A stretch of 64,000 nucleotides of DNA from Rapana venosa (GCA_028751875.1 CM054158.1:52952706-53016705); one strand, 5' to 3'; counted from the stretch's first letter, positions 42,253 through 53,612 are shown. A program made the numbers and translations. Notes: a model not told the origin generated them from the letters alone.

Positions 42253-43785
42253 CACGACCAGGGTTAGTTACATCAGTTTGGTGAAAATTTCTGTACCTAC
42301 CTAGAAAGTGCTCACGGGGTTGAAAACCTGTGTACACAGATATGATGATGATTCTGCTTCCTTTCTTTTAAAAAAAATTTGGTTTTTTTGGTTGTTTTTG
42401 TGGGTTTTTTTTTTTTTTTTTGGGGGGGGGGGGTTATGCTTTTCAAGCATGCCTCAGAAAACCAGCAATCTCATGGACCTTCAGCCCTTTACTATCCAGA
42501 CATCTTTTGTTTAAAAAAAAAAAAAAGGATGGTGAATTTAAATCCGATCTAAAACAGACTTCACAGCATCAATCATCAATAGCTCTGGGAAAAAACCACA
42601 AACGAACAAAGCAAACAAACAAACAAAAAAAAGCCACCAATGGACAAGCAAGGCTTTAGAATCGCACGTGAAGTTTCTCTAGAATAATAAATTAACATCT
42701 GCTATGTACAAACCAAATCATTCATTTGTCAATCTTTTTTTTCTTGTTTAAAGCACAACTATGTTATTTCTGTCTACAAAAAAAAAAAAAATGCATTTGC
42801 ATTAATTAGCTGTCACTATGTGCCGATTTCTGTACATCTGGTCTAAGCTGTCTACAACTATACCACAAAAGCTATTTTTAAATGAAAAGAAAGAACCCAC
42901 CACTATATATATATATATATCTATATATATATAAATTTTATATACAACACTGTAAAAAAAGACTAACCAACTAAGAAAGCAAAAAAACAAAAAACAAAAA
43001 CCACAAAACCCTTAATGCAAACACATGTTGATTGTTTTCAGCTATGCTTGCGACACACGTAGATTTCTGACATTCTTCAGAGAACAAACTATTCAGACCT
43101 ATTTTTCACAAAACAAACCACACAAGTCTAAATCCTATAGACACAACCCCAGTTTGTTTTTCCTCTATGTGCCAAGATGATCCCACAGTCTACAGTAAAA
43201 AAAAAAGACAAATACAAAACTGGGGCAGAAGGCAAAGCTGAACCAGTCACATCAAGTACAGCGATAATCGTTCAACAGTCCCCAAAAATGCCATTTTCCT
43301 CCTCCATTTCTTTCACACCCTCACAAACCCACTCCACATTTGCACACAACCTACACTATCACTACACCCACAGACAGTGTACGCCAATTTGCCTCAAAAG
43401 TCCCTGGAAAAATCTAAAAAGAAAGAAACACAAAACAAACACACAAATCCAGCTAAACGACCAACTAACCAGCCACACACTACATTCGATGTCGATGGCG
43501 GAGTATTTCAGACAAACCTGGCCGATTCGGTCGGAAAAAACCCAACTTCCGACAAGAACTGGTACCCATCATAATCAAGGCTCTCCCCCCTCCCCCCACA
43601 CACAAGTGCAAAGAACAGAAAATGCAGCATCACATCTGAACAATAAAATATGACGCTCCACCATGTAAAGAGTTGCAATGCACCAGAGGTAAATTTTAAG
43701 TTACTGACATGTTGTTGATCTGCAATAAACAGGCTACTCAATACAAAAAACAGATTGAAAATCGGACAATTCTGTGAAAAGCTAT
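42253..43785. other. A-rich non-coding sequence
   Basis: T-run/G-run at 42404-42434, TA microsatellite at 42904-42940. No exon supported. Confidence 0.45.
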
Positions 43786-43789
43786 TACA

Positions 43790-44080
43790 AATTGAAATGA
43801 AACACTGCAGGACGTGACAAAATGAGAAACTGACAAGTTCAGCATCCTAACAGATGGTCAGAATGAGGGCTTGGGTATTTTCAAAACACGGTTTAAAAGC
43901 AAAAGGAAGCAAAATTATGCCTTGATATTTCAGTACAAGGTAGAATAATGGCTGTAGTTATATAATCAATCAAAATCTCAAAATCGACAACCTGACCTCC
44001 ACCTGCCTAAAATGGCTCCTAGCGGAAAAGTGGGTCAGATGCAGAGCGACTCATTTCGTGGTGGAGTGTCACAAATGAGG
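43790..44080 (+). repeat. Unclassified interspersed repeat C, copy 2
   Basis: GGACGTGACAAAATGAGAAA CTGACAAG, then CTTGATATTTCAGTACAAGG, AAAATGGCTCCTAGCGG and CAGATGCAGAGCGACTCATT, in the same order as 22190-22480. Confidence 0.75.
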
Positions 44081-44329
44081 AATTTACAGTGACATCCACT
44101 CTTCTCTCTCTTGTTTTCCCTTTTTGGTTCCTCATGTCCAGAAACGACCAGTGAAGGCTGTACAGGCCATGAAGACGTGAGGGAAACACAGGAGGATGAG
44201 GGTGAGATTGTGATGTAACAAAAAGTGGCAGTTACATACCATAAAATTAAACAAGTTCAGGAATCCCGATGGTTGAAGGGGGATAACCATCCCTACAGAT
44301 AGGCAGCCTCATCATCTAACACTGCAAGC

Positions 44330-44665
44330 TTAAAAACAAACGTCACATTGACAAAACACCATGACAGATATTAACAACACCACACTTGTCATACACTAGA
44401 AACATGTCAACTACACACGAACTACACATTGACAATACAGTAATAGTTCATTAACAACACATCACATTAACACCACCACACACATCCCTAACACCACCCC
44501 CTAACATCAATCACACCACCACACTAACATCACATCAACACCACCACACACACACTAAACACTCACATCACATCACACCACCACACTAACATCACATCAA
44601 CCACCACACCTAATCACTCAACACCAACACACTAACATTACATCAACACCACACTGTTACTACTA
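44330..44665 (+). repeat. CA-rich imperfect tandem repeat
   Basis: Variants of CACTAACATCACATCAACAC CACCACA repeat irregularly. Confidence 0.85.
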
Positions 44666-45212
44666 ACTCTTGTTTTAGTTGCCTACCAATTCCATCACAC
44701 ACATACTTCTGATGAGAAAATTTACGAACTTTTGGGTAATGCAGACGCCGGTATTTATAACACCCCGCCCCCCACCTTATCCAGTCATCTCATTATATCT
44801 TTTGCGTGGTCATTTTTTGCTGTTAAAAAGGTAATTAACTGATGTTTCGCACTCCTGCTGAATTTGTTACAATCTATAAAAAAAAACAACTTTAAAAAAG
44901 CAACAACAAAAGCCATAATTCTAATACTTTAACGACTCACGCTACAGCATAATAACAACAACAACAACAAAACCCCAGACCAAAAAGAAGAAAACAAATG
45001 CAACAAAAGGCAGACGTTTTATCGTGACATTTTTAAACTAATCCCTGATTCTTTCATTTTGTTTGTTTTTTGGTTTTCTTTTTCAACATGGAAGAAGAGA
45101 AGAAGAAGAGAGAAAAAAAACTGACATAAAAGCAAAAACATGAAAAAAACCCACATCCAACAATTCACAAAATTAACCCAGCCCATCATCTTTGATTTGT
45201 TCTAATGGATAT

Positions 45213-45215
<3 letters not shown>
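44666..45215. other. A-rich non-coding sequence
   Basis: (CAA)n near 44950. No exon supported. Confidence 0.4.
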
Positions 45216-45253
<38 letters not shown>

Positions 45254-45285
45254 AATACATACATACATACATACACACACATATC
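45215..45285 (+). repeat. (TA)n / (CATA)n microsatellite
   Basis: About 18 TA units then ACATACATACATACATACAC. Confidence 0.95.
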
Positions 45286-45554
45286 AAAGCAACCCCATAA
45301 CAACAAAATATAAACATTCACACGTCAGCCTGAGAATGATCAAAAGCAACAATGATTGCACAACAAAAATCCACGTAAACTAATATTCCACTGTCGATAT
45401 GCTTTAGACTAAAACATACACACACACAAATACACAGTAATATTCCACTTCCGACGCATCTACCTTTCGCATCATTTCACACTGGATTCAACAACAGATG
45501 CATAGCGATCCTGTTATTAAAGCAAAGACAAGGCTGTAGAGATTTGCTCAGCGT

Positions 45555-45660
45555 TTGTATCAACGCAATAAACAATAATATTATGAAGCCCCGATATACA
45601 GTGAGCGTTCATATCAACGCAATAAACAATAATATTACCAAGCCCAGATGTACAGCTAAA
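45555..45660 (+). repeat. Two-copy ~55 bp direct repeat
   Basis: TATCAACGCAATAAACAATA ATATTA occurs at 45558 and 45613, followed each time by AAGCCC and GAT.TACAG. Confidence 0.9.
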
Positions 45661-45916
45661 CCTATCTGATAACTGATATGGATATAGATTGGGGAAAATG
45701 ATGTAAAAAAATAACAAAAATAACAAAAACCAGCCCCCCACAGCACATGAATGCTTATCCTCGAAATAAAGGAATAAACACATGAATGAACAGATGAGGA
45801 AAGACTTGCCTTCACTAAATGAGTTTCGGATCGTCAGTTGATGTTCTCCCTTGATTTTTGAAACCTAATCTGGATTGCGAAAGTACCGCATAAAATGGTG
45901 ATGTGATTGATTGTCA

Positions 45917-45918
45917 GG

Positions 45919-45950
<32 letters not shown>

Positions 45951-45958
45951 GTGTATGT

Positions 45959-46012
<54 letters not shown>

Positions 46013-46092
46013 AGAGAGAGGAGAGAGAGAGGAGAGAGAGAGAGGGAGAGGAGAGAGAGAGAGAGAGAAGGAGAGGAGAAAAGAGGAGAGGG
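45917..46092 (+). repeat. (TG)n and (GA)n microsatellite
   Basis: TG run at 45919-45950 then GA-rich tract to about 46090. Confidence 0.95.
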
Positions 46093-46769
46093 AATTAATA
46101 GTATAGGGAAAGGATGGAGAGAGAGGGGGGGGAGAAGAATAACATTTCTGGAGGAGATGAGGAAGTAAAGGTTAAGTTAGGGAAATATACAGTTTTTTTT
46201 TAAAGTTCCAGGCAGCGATGGGTTCTAAAGTACACTCAATGGAGGTGTGGAAAGAGCTGTTGTGTATAAGGGTAAATAGTCACTGCAAAGCAGTTCCAAG
46301 CAGTTTCTTTTTTTAAATATCCAGCATTTTACAAATGCAGTACCGCTCCTCCTATTGTGAAGAGTCTTGTTTTGCTACGTCTAACTAAGAAACAAACGTC
46401 ACTGGACTAAAGACATCCAACGCCTCGACTGAAAATTCAGCTTATGACACCAACATCACAGACATCCAGCCTCTACCATATTTCTAACACCGTAACCTCT
46501 GTGAGACTACGCCCTCTGAAGCTTCACAGAAACCAAAACCAGCGTCACATGGGATCTCGCCAACACGCAACGACATCGACAACGACAATGACTGAAAATT
46601 GCAGAGCGTTGAAAGACAGGCCAACACAACACACACAGCCTCTCACCCAACTAGGTAGTCCTCAAGCACAAAGTAACAGATTCCTCATCAACTCAGTCTG
46701 TGCCTGGCAAATTGATGGGATGCATAATGAGTAACAAACAACACAAATCCCCCCCAACATCAGCATGTA

Positions 46770-46803
<34 letters not shown>

Positions 46804-46935
46804 TGTGTGTGGTGTTGTTTTTTTCTACTACGGTTTTGATTTCGCGACCAAAGACACGCCACTGTACTTTCCGCAAGCACCTTCTTCGCTTCACGTGACA
46901 AGGCCTGCTCAGCCAACGGGAGTGGTGGTTTCAAG
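46093..46935 (-). other. Probable start of the 3' UTR of the DUF547 gene
   Basis: Sequence downstream of the stop on the - strand. A (TG)n run lies at 46770-46811. I saw no canonical AATAAA on the - strand close by, so the transcript end is unknown. Confidence 0.4.
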
Positions 46936-47062
46936 TCAGGAGGCGTTGATGGACCAATCGTATTCACTGTACTTGATGGAGACGGGGCCAAACTTTTCCA
47001 GCTTCAGCAGAAGAATGCTGGCTCGGTCGTGCTGGTCCGGGGTAAGATATTGCATCACCCAT
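46936..47062 (-). CDS. DUF547 gene, last coding exon
   Basis: On the - strand the acceptor TGTTGCAG is followed at 47062 by one base completing an Arg codon, then WVMQYLTPDQHDRASILLLK, LEKFGPVSIKYSEYDWSINA and S with TGA at 46938-46936. The YDWSINAS ending is the typical DUF547 end. Confidence 0.9.
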
Positions 47063-50000
47063 CTGCAACACCAACACCCACACCAACACTTCACATTTTA
47101 CTCATCCAAAAAACCCTTTAAAAAACTTTAACAACCCCCCTCCCCCCAAAAAAAAAAAAACAACCCCCCTCCCCCCCAACCCCTTCAAAAAAAAAAAGAA
47201 AACGGAGAAAAAATGTTGGAAAAAAAAGAAAAAATTTTAAGACACTTTTGACAGTCATTAAAGTGCAAGAAACCAATGTTCACAGCCATATGAGGAGTGG
47301 AGGAAGCTGGTTGCAAAATCTTCAGGGATGCCCTAAACTGTCTACTGGACTACAAAATACAGGATGGTGAAGAAGATTTCATTTACACACACATCAGTCA
47401 AATATCTGACTAACTGTGACGTTTGATTGATGATACAATTTGTCATCTGTCTGTCTTTTATGCTATATTTAATCAATAAACACACTCCTTCCCCATCTCA
47501 CTAGTTTCATGGGGAAAAAAAACAAAACTTTTTTTTACTCACAGTGCATCATCATCACCCGTCTCATTAAAATGGACCCCTTCAGATCTACAGCTGGGGC
47601 ATGGTACAAGGTTTTAAAAATTTATTTACTCTTTTACATCGAGGATAATGGAATAAACACTTGTGTGCTTTTTTTACATCCAGTCCCTGTGTGTACGCAG
47701 TTTTGTAAATGTTGTCCTCCATACTCACCGGCACACAATGGCCTACTCTTCCGAAAAGCGGAACAGGATTTAACGTGTGCGCAAGATGTTCTGCATGCGT
47801 TGGAACACGGGGCCTCGGTTTATAGTCTCATCCGAAGATTTTGCATATGTGACTGTGTCCCCCCCCCCCCCCCCCCCACCTTTAAGGTAGCTGTATTCCA
47901 ACTTGTGGGTGATATCTAAACACGACACCAACGTGCATGCATGTTTTAAAAATTGGTCAGCCATTCTCACCAGCTCAATGGCCAACTTTTCCTTGACTAC
48001 AGTTAAAGGGAAAGAACTCCAAAATTAGTGGAGATCACTCTCTTGTTGCTTGGCAACATGCAGCAGCAAAAACACAGCAAAACCGATCAGGTTTTTGTAG
48101 CTCGTATTTTGTGTTATTTTGTCTGACTGCTTGGACTGTTCGTGTTCAAAATGGCTGACACTTCTCGTTGAACGAATCTTTGACTTTACACAGCTGAAGA
48201 AGTGGCATATAAAATGGACCAAGAAGGCAGAAAATAGGATGAGAAGGAGGTGACAGAAAGAAATGGAACAAGGCAGAAACAAAGAGAGGGATAGAAAAGA
48301 GGGAATTTCTAGCACATAATTTCCAGAAGGAGGGAATGCTGTTTATACTGACAGTCCCCCAGCATCCCAACTGGGGAAAAAAACAATATATAATGAACAC
48401 ACATGCAGAAGCACACACAAAGAAATACAGAACACTTGCCAACACACACACACAAACTACAACACACACATACAACCCCCTCCCCACACACACACCACTC
48501 ATGCACGCATACACACACACACGCATGCATGCACGCACATGCTCACACACACACACATGCATGCACACACACACACACACACACACGCTAACAGATGACA
48601 ATTTACAAAACCGCATATACACGGGGACTGGATGTAAAAAAAGCACGTAAGTGCTTATTCCATTATCCTCGATATAAAAGAATAAAATAAAAATAAAAAT
48701 TTGACATATAACAATGTACAACATGATAAAACTGAATAAAAATGGTTTTAAAAAAATTAATAAAATAAAACAAACACACAAACTACAACACACAACCCCT
48801 CCCCTCACACACACACCACTCACACATACATCACACACACAACACCACACACACACGCCACACCACACACACCATGCACACACACGCTAACAGATGACAA
48901 TTTACAAAACCGCATATACACAGGGACTGGATGTAAAAAAGCACTAAGTGCTTATTCCATTATCCTCGATATAAAAGAATAAAATAAAAATAAAAACTTG
49001 ATATAACAATCTACAACATGATAAAACTGAATAAAAATTTTTTTTTTTAAATAAAAATTAAAAAATTAAAAAAACACACACACAAACTACAACACACAAC
49101 CCCCTCCCCTCACACACACCACACCAAACACATGCGCACGCACGCACACACACACATACTCACACACACACACACCATGCACACAGACACACGCTAACAG
49201 ATGACAATTTACAAAACCGCATACACACGGGGACTGGATGTAAAAAAAAGCACGTAAATACTTATTCCATTATCCTCGATATAAAAGAATAAAATTAAAA
49301 TAAAAACTTGATATAACAATGTACAACATGATAAAACTGAATAAAAATAGTTTAAAAAAATAAACACATACACAAACTACAACAAAAAAACCCTCCCCTC
49401 ACACACACCACTCACACACACATCACACCACACACACCACACCACACATGCTCACACACACCACACCACACACACGCTCACACACCATGCACACACACAC
49501 ATGCTAACAGATGACAATTTACAAAACCGCATACACACGGGAACTAGATGTAGAAAAAAAGCACATAAATGCTTATTCCATTAAAAGGAAATAAAATACA
49601 CATACACACAAACTACAACAAAGAATAAAATATAAAATAAAATAAAACACACAAACTCTAACACAACACACAACCCCTCCCCTCACACACACCACTCACA
49701 CACAAACTACAACACACACATACAACCCCCCCCCCCCCCCCCCCCCTTTCCCACCCACCCCCCACTCTCCTCCCCCCCTCATCACTCACTCTCTCTCTCT
49801 CTCTGTCTGCTCTCTCTTCCTCTCCTCTCTCTGCTCTCTCTCTCTCTTTGCTCTCTCCTCTCTCTCTCTCTGCTCTCTCCTCTCTATCTCCCTCTCTCTC
49901 TCTGTCTCCCTCTCTATCTCTCTCTCTCTCTCCTCTCTGCTCCCCCTCTCTCTCTCCCTCTCTCTCTGTGTCTCTCTCTCTCCTCCCTCTCTCTCTCCCT

Positions 50001-52413
50001 CTCTCTCTCTCTCCTCTCTCTCTCTCTCCTCTCTCTCTGTCTCTCTCTCCCTCTCTATGTCCCTCTCTCTCTATCTCCCTCTCTCCTCTCTATCTCCCTC
50101 CCTCTCTCTCTCTCCCTCTCTCTCTGTCTCTCTGTGAATGACCTGACGACGTCGATGTCAGTCTGGCCGAAGTCCTGGCTGTACCACTGGAAGAGGCGGG
50201 ACAGCAGGATCTCGTTGCTCTGCGTCCTCATCTCCACCTCCCCCTGGCAGAAGGCGCGCGTGGCCCCGTCCAGCGCCTTGTCCAGGTTGTCTTCCGTGTA
50301 CACGTTGATGGCCGGACACCCCTGCCACACCACACCACACCACCACTCCTTTGACCACCAGAGTCCACGGTCAAGCCAAAAACACGCTTTAACTAAATGA
50401 GGTTGTGCCGAAGCTTACTCCTCTCCTTCACTGTGACATGCCGGAGCTTAAGATTCGGCAGAATTACGATTTTTTAAAAATACACTAAGTGGTAAAGGTA
50501 GGGGAACGGGACGGGACGGGACAGCTCAGTGGTCGGAGCACTCGCTTTCCCCCAGCCAAGTTAAGCAGCGTCGAGCGTGGTTACCAGTTGGATGGGTGAC
50601 CGTTTGCACGCCTTGGCTTCTGTACAGTTCCCTCAGATGTAAATGGGTACCTGCCCTCTTTAGGGTCAGGGAAGGTAAAGCAGCCAGGGAGAGGAGATGG
50701 GCGCCGCCCTCAATATGCTGGCCCTAGAGAAGTGAGGTCTCTGACGCCTCGCTCCCCTACAACCTTATAGGTTATGGGACTCCTTTACCTTTACACTAAG
50801 TGATGTTAACCTCAAGGGAAAGTACTCTGGCCTGTAGGGCAATCATTTTTCTAAACACAGTTGCTTTTCCTTGACCATAAGCTTGCCTAGTTTGTGTCTG
50901 TTGGCTAATTTTGTTTGACATGTCAACAAGTGGTATCTTTGGAATTTCAGGCTCTCCAGCGTTATGATTATTTGTAAAAAAAATCTGTTGTACAAAAAGT
51001 GACATCAGATGGATTCGGCCAGCTTTAGGGAACTTTACTTTGGTGAAAAATCATCATATTGTTTAAAGGGGACTAGTTGATGAACAGTTCAAGCCATGTA
51101 AGATACGCAGCCCTAATTTTCAAAACTGTTTGTTTTTCAGCATTCAGTGACATATTTTGAAAATTTATAAAAAATAAATACATTCATCTATTGAAAAACT
51201 GTGAAACAATCTCAAAAGTAGACATTATAAACCTTTCAATGATGTATAATGTGTATGTTGTCATTATAATGTTGTGTAAGTCTGCTGAATTTTTAAAATA
51301 TCGCCAAAATCACGCGTCACCACAAAATGGCGGGATCCATTTCACTGCGACTCCATTGAGTTAATCATCCCATGAAGGGCAATTACAATACTGACAGGCA
51401 CACTGATATGTATCATAATCTTGGAAAGACACCAGAAAGCTACAATTTCATATTGGTTATAACTTTGAATAAAAATGTCACAAACACATACACACATATG
51501 AGCGCGCATGCGTGCGCGTACGCACACACACACAAGCTACCAAAAACTATCATTCATGAAACTTTTTTTTTTTAATTTTTTTTTTTACATTCCTCAGCTA
51601 GAACTGTGAGCTGTTGTACCAATGGCGAGATTTTGTGTATGCAGCCGTTTTTGCCCACCATGAAGGTAGCCGCATTCTGACTTCAGGGATGCATGCTGGG
51701 TGTGTTTTGTGTTTCCATAACCCACACAACGCTGACATAAATTACAGAATCTCTAACGTGCATATTTGATCTTCTGCGTGTATATACACGAAGGGAATTA
51801 AGGCACTGGCAGGTCTGCACTTGAAGTTGACCTGGGAGATCGTAAAAATCCCCAGATGCTGCCAAGATTCAAACCCATGACCAGTGGTGAGTTCTAGCCA
51901 AGGAACAAAAGATAATAATTTTTTTTTTTTTAAAAGCTCATCCACTTTTCATAGAAAAATGAACCAGCTGCGGCCAGTTACATGGTAAAGGTAACGGTGT
52001 CCCATAACCTGTAAGGTCGTAGGGGAGCGAGGCGTCAGAGACCTCAACTTCACTGGCTAATTGCATGAATGACACAAAATACCCAGCATGCACCCTGCCA
52101 CCTGAGGAATGGGCTCCGCCAGATCCAACTTGCCCACAGCACAAAACAACAGAAAAAACCAAATGGGCTCCGCCAGATCCAACTTGCCCACAGGACAAAG
52201 GAGCAAAAAAAAAGTAGAACAAAACAAAAATGGCAAAAAATATATCAAACAATACGACCAGACAGCTCTACATGTATAAAAGATGAACTCTGACCTTTGC
52301 CCCGCACACAAGGGCGAAGTGCAGACGCGGGTCACATGACTTCATGGCCAGCTTCACGCGGGGGTCCTTGGGGTCAAACTGAGGCTTCACCGAGGCAGGG
52401 TGACTCTTGTTGC
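46936..52413 (-). CDS. DUF547 domain protein, last three exons (5' part not in window)
   Basis: Join of complement 52413-52295, 50321-50143 and 47062-46936, giving about 141 residues and a TGA stop with consistent phases (1, 0, 2). The pieces together form the C-terminal part of a DUF547 domain: CDPRLHFALVCGAKGCPAIN with VYTEDNLDKALDGATRAF, then LSRLFQWYSQDFG and at the end IKYSEYDWSINAS. Known members carry LHFALVCGA.(S/G)CPP, LD.A...F, K.F.WY..DFG and YDWSLN. The domain's activity is not established; animal members can also have DEP or glutaredoxin domains, which would be encoded by upstream exons. No such exon was recognised between 52414 and 64000. The gene faces SHOC2 tail to tail. Confidence 0.9.
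47063..47627. other. Intron sequence, A-rich
   Basis: C-runs and A-runs at 47135-47230. Nothing else recognised. Confidence 0.45.
47628..47838 (-). mobile_element. tRNA-derived SINE (CTGGAGTTAACATCAGTGC family), truncated
   Basis: CATCGAGGATAATGGAATAA, CACACAATGGCCTACTCTTC, GGCCTCGGTTTATAGTCTCA TCCGAAG; the tRNA head is absent. A 20-base C-run follows. Confidence 0.88.
47839..48174. other. Intron sequence, nothing recognised
   Basis: C-run at 47859-47879 and ordinary intron-like sequence. Confidence 0.4.
48175..48360 (-). repeat. Unclassified interspersed repeat R-like, reverse copy
   Basis: AAGGCAGAAAATAGGATGAG AAGGAGGTGACAGAAAG and GAGAGGGATAGAAAAGAGGG AATTTCTAGCAC mirror 37860-37970. 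Confidence 0.75.
48430..49730 (+). repeat. Composite satellite of SINE tail plus CA block, ~300 bp unit, 4-5 copies
   Basis: The unit is GCTAACAGATGACAATTTAC AAAACCGCAT, ACACGGGGACTGGATGTAAA, TTATTCCATTATCCTCGATA, ACAATGTACAACATGATAAA ACTGAATAAAAAT, then ACACAAACTACAACACACAA CCCCTCCCCTCACAC and CA runs. Units start near 48590, 48887, 49191 and 49503. The first part is the 3' end of the common tRNA-derived SINE. Confidence 0.9.
49731..50136 (+). repeat. Poly(C) and (CT)n tract next to a splice donor
   Basis: C-run at 49729-49746, then about 340 bp of CT-rich sequence ending within about 10 bases of the exon donor at 50142. In the sense of the gene it is a GA-rich intron start. Confidence 0.95.
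50143..50321 (-). CDS. DUF547 gene, middle exon
   Basis: On the - strand the acceptor GTGTGGCAG precedes GGG TGT CCG at 50321. The exon encodes GCPAINVYTEDNLDKALDGA, TRAFCQGEVEMRTQSNEILL and SRLFQWYSQDFGQTDIDVV, ending two bases into an Arg codon. The donor GTCATT is a weak but canonical GT, and the joined codon and reading into WVMQYL support it. Confidence 0.9.
50481..50803 (+). mobile_element. tRNA/5S chimeric SINE, full length with target-site duplication
   Basis: TACACTAAGTG at 50481-50491 and again at 50792-50802 flanks the element. The head GACAGCTCAGTGGTCGGAGC ACTCGC is tRNA-like. AGTTAAGCAGCGTCGAGCGT GGTTACCAGTTGGATGGGTG ACC matches the 5S rRNA box A, intermediate element and box C region. 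The body ends GGTTATGGGACTCCTTTACC. It lies in the intron of the DUF547 gene, in opposite orientation to it. Confidence 0.96.
50804..51354. other. Intron sequence, nothing recognised
   Basis: AT-rich intron of the DUF547 gene without recognised elements. Confidence 0.45.
51355..51480 (-). mobile_element. LINE 3' tail relative, second tail type
   Basis: TAATCATCCCATGAAGGGCA ATTACAATACTGAC is the reverse complement of 40300-40335. Confidence 0.65.
51690..51895 (-). mobile_element. tRNA-derived SINE, GGCCGAGTGGTTA family, truncated copy
   Basis: GCATGCTGGGTGTGTTTTGT, GTATATACACGAAGGGAATT AAGGCACTGGCAGG and TTGAAGTTGACCTGGGAGAT match 35245-35450. The tRNA head is lost. Confidence 0.85.
51983..52048 (-). 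mobile_element. tRNA/5S chimeric SINE, 3' end fragment
   Basis: GGTAAAGGTAACGGTGTCCC ATAACCTGTAAGGTCGTAGG GGAGCGAGGCGTCAGAGACC equals the 3' end of the element at 59162-59463. Confidence 0.85.
52108..52200 (+). repeat. Two-copy ~56 bp direct repeat
   Basis: AATGGGCTCCGCCAGATCCA ACTTGCCCACAG occurs twice. Confidence 0.92.
52295..52413 (-). CDS. DUF547 gene, first exon visible here
   Basis: On the - strand the acceptor GATTTCAG precedes GC AAC AAG at 52413, completing a split codon. It then encodes NKSHPASVKPQFDPKDPRVK and LAMKSCDPRLHFALVCGAK, ending in phase 0 before the donor GTCAGA. The LHFALVCGAK motif continues as GCP in the next exon. Confidence 0.92.
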
Positions 52414-52539
52414 CTGAAATCATAACGATGACAACGTCAACAGTCGTTATTGATAATATCAATCATAATAATAATAATAATATTGTCATCGATGCTATCA
52501 GCTTCATTCACACTGTAACTTTCAATGCTGTCCATCTGT

Positions 52540-52965
52540 GGCTTTCCCCCCGTGAGGATGCCGGGGGCCTGTCAGCATAAATAGCATCCCCATCATCATT
52601 AATGCCTTTGCGCCTTATTGGCACGTAGGGCAGCAACAAATGTTCTCCACTCCTGTCTGTCCTGGGCCAGCTTCCGGATGGTTCCCCAGGTATGTTGGAA
52701 GGTCTTCATCCCCACCTTCTGGAAATTCTATGCTAGGAATTCCCTCTTTTCTATCCCTCTCTTTGTTTCTGCCTTGTTCTTTTTCTTCCGGTCACCTCCT
52801 TCTTGTCTATTTTCTGCCTTTTTTTTTAACACCAGAAAGACTTAAAAGATAACAATTCTTTCCCATGCTGAAGTCAAATGTGCTGGGTCTGACTTGTCAG
52901 GCGCTTAACGGCAGTGCAACACATTTTTGCTCATATGACAGACAGCAATGGTTGCTGTCTGAGCG
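52540..52965 (+). repeat. Unclassified interspersed repeat R-like, copy 6
   Basis: GTCAGCATAAATAGCATCCC, ACCTTCTGGAAATTCTATGC, GGAATTCCCTCTTTTCTATC CCTCTCTTTGTTTCTGCC and CTGACTTGTCAGGCGCTTAA. It is close to 37797-38130. Confidence 0.75.
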
Positions 52966-53026
52966 TTCGACGAAGAAGAATTGTGTGCTTCAATGGGGCT
53001 GGGGGGCTCTTTTCCCTGAAATCCAG

Positions 53027-53172
53027 TTCCGCTTTTCGAAAGAGTAGGCCATTGTGTGCCGGTGGGAACAGATGATAAAATTTACAAAACCGCATACACA
53101 CGGGGACTGGATGTAAAAAAGCACACGAGAGCTTATTCCATTATCCTCGATATAAAAGAATAAATAAAATAA
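53027..53172 (+). mobile_element. tRNA-derived SINE, 3' half
   Basis: GTTCCGCTTTTCGAAAGAGT AGGCCATTGTGTGCCGGTGG through GATTATTCCAT-type 3' end TTATTCCATTATCCTCGATA and AAATAAAT. It is followed by a CA/CG-rich microsatellite to 53278. Confidence 0.9.
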
Positions 53173-53279
53173 ATAAATAAACACACACGCGCGCGCGCAC
53201 ACACACACACGCACATACACACATACGCACACACGCACACACACACATACGCGCACGCGCGTGCACACACACACACACC

Positions 53280-53612
53280 TGGTGGTTAAAGCGTCATTTG
53301 TTGCGATCTGGCAGCCTGAGTTCGAGTCACCATCAAGTCGCTCGTTCAAGGGAATTTTTCCCCTGGAGTTAACATCAGTGCAGACTCCACTCTCCCCAAA
53401 AGTCCTTCGGATGAGACTATAAACCGAGGTCCAGTGTGCGAACACATGCAGAACATCTTGCGCACACGTTAAATCAAGTTCCACTTTTAGGATGAGTAGG
53501 CCATTTCGTGCCAGTGGGAATGGACGACAAATTTCTGTTTAAACTGAATGCAGACAGAGACCGCGTGTAAAACAAGCACACGAGTGTTTATTCCATTATC
53601 TTCAAATCAAAA
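53280..53612 (+). mobile_element. tRNA-derived SINE (CTGGAGTTAACATCAGTGC family)
   Basis: CTGGTGGTTAAAGCGTCATT head with GAGTTCGAGTCACC, CCCCTGGAGTTAACATCAGT GCAGACTCCACTCTCCCC, AAAGTCCTTCGGATGAGACT, AACCGAGGTCC and TTATTCCATTATCTTC. Its first bases follow directly on a CA tract. Confidence 0.9.

Noticed and set aside
50530..50625. 5S rRNA gene
   Set aside because: Only the internal promoter part of 5S rRNA is present and it is embedded in a SINE with target-site duplications.
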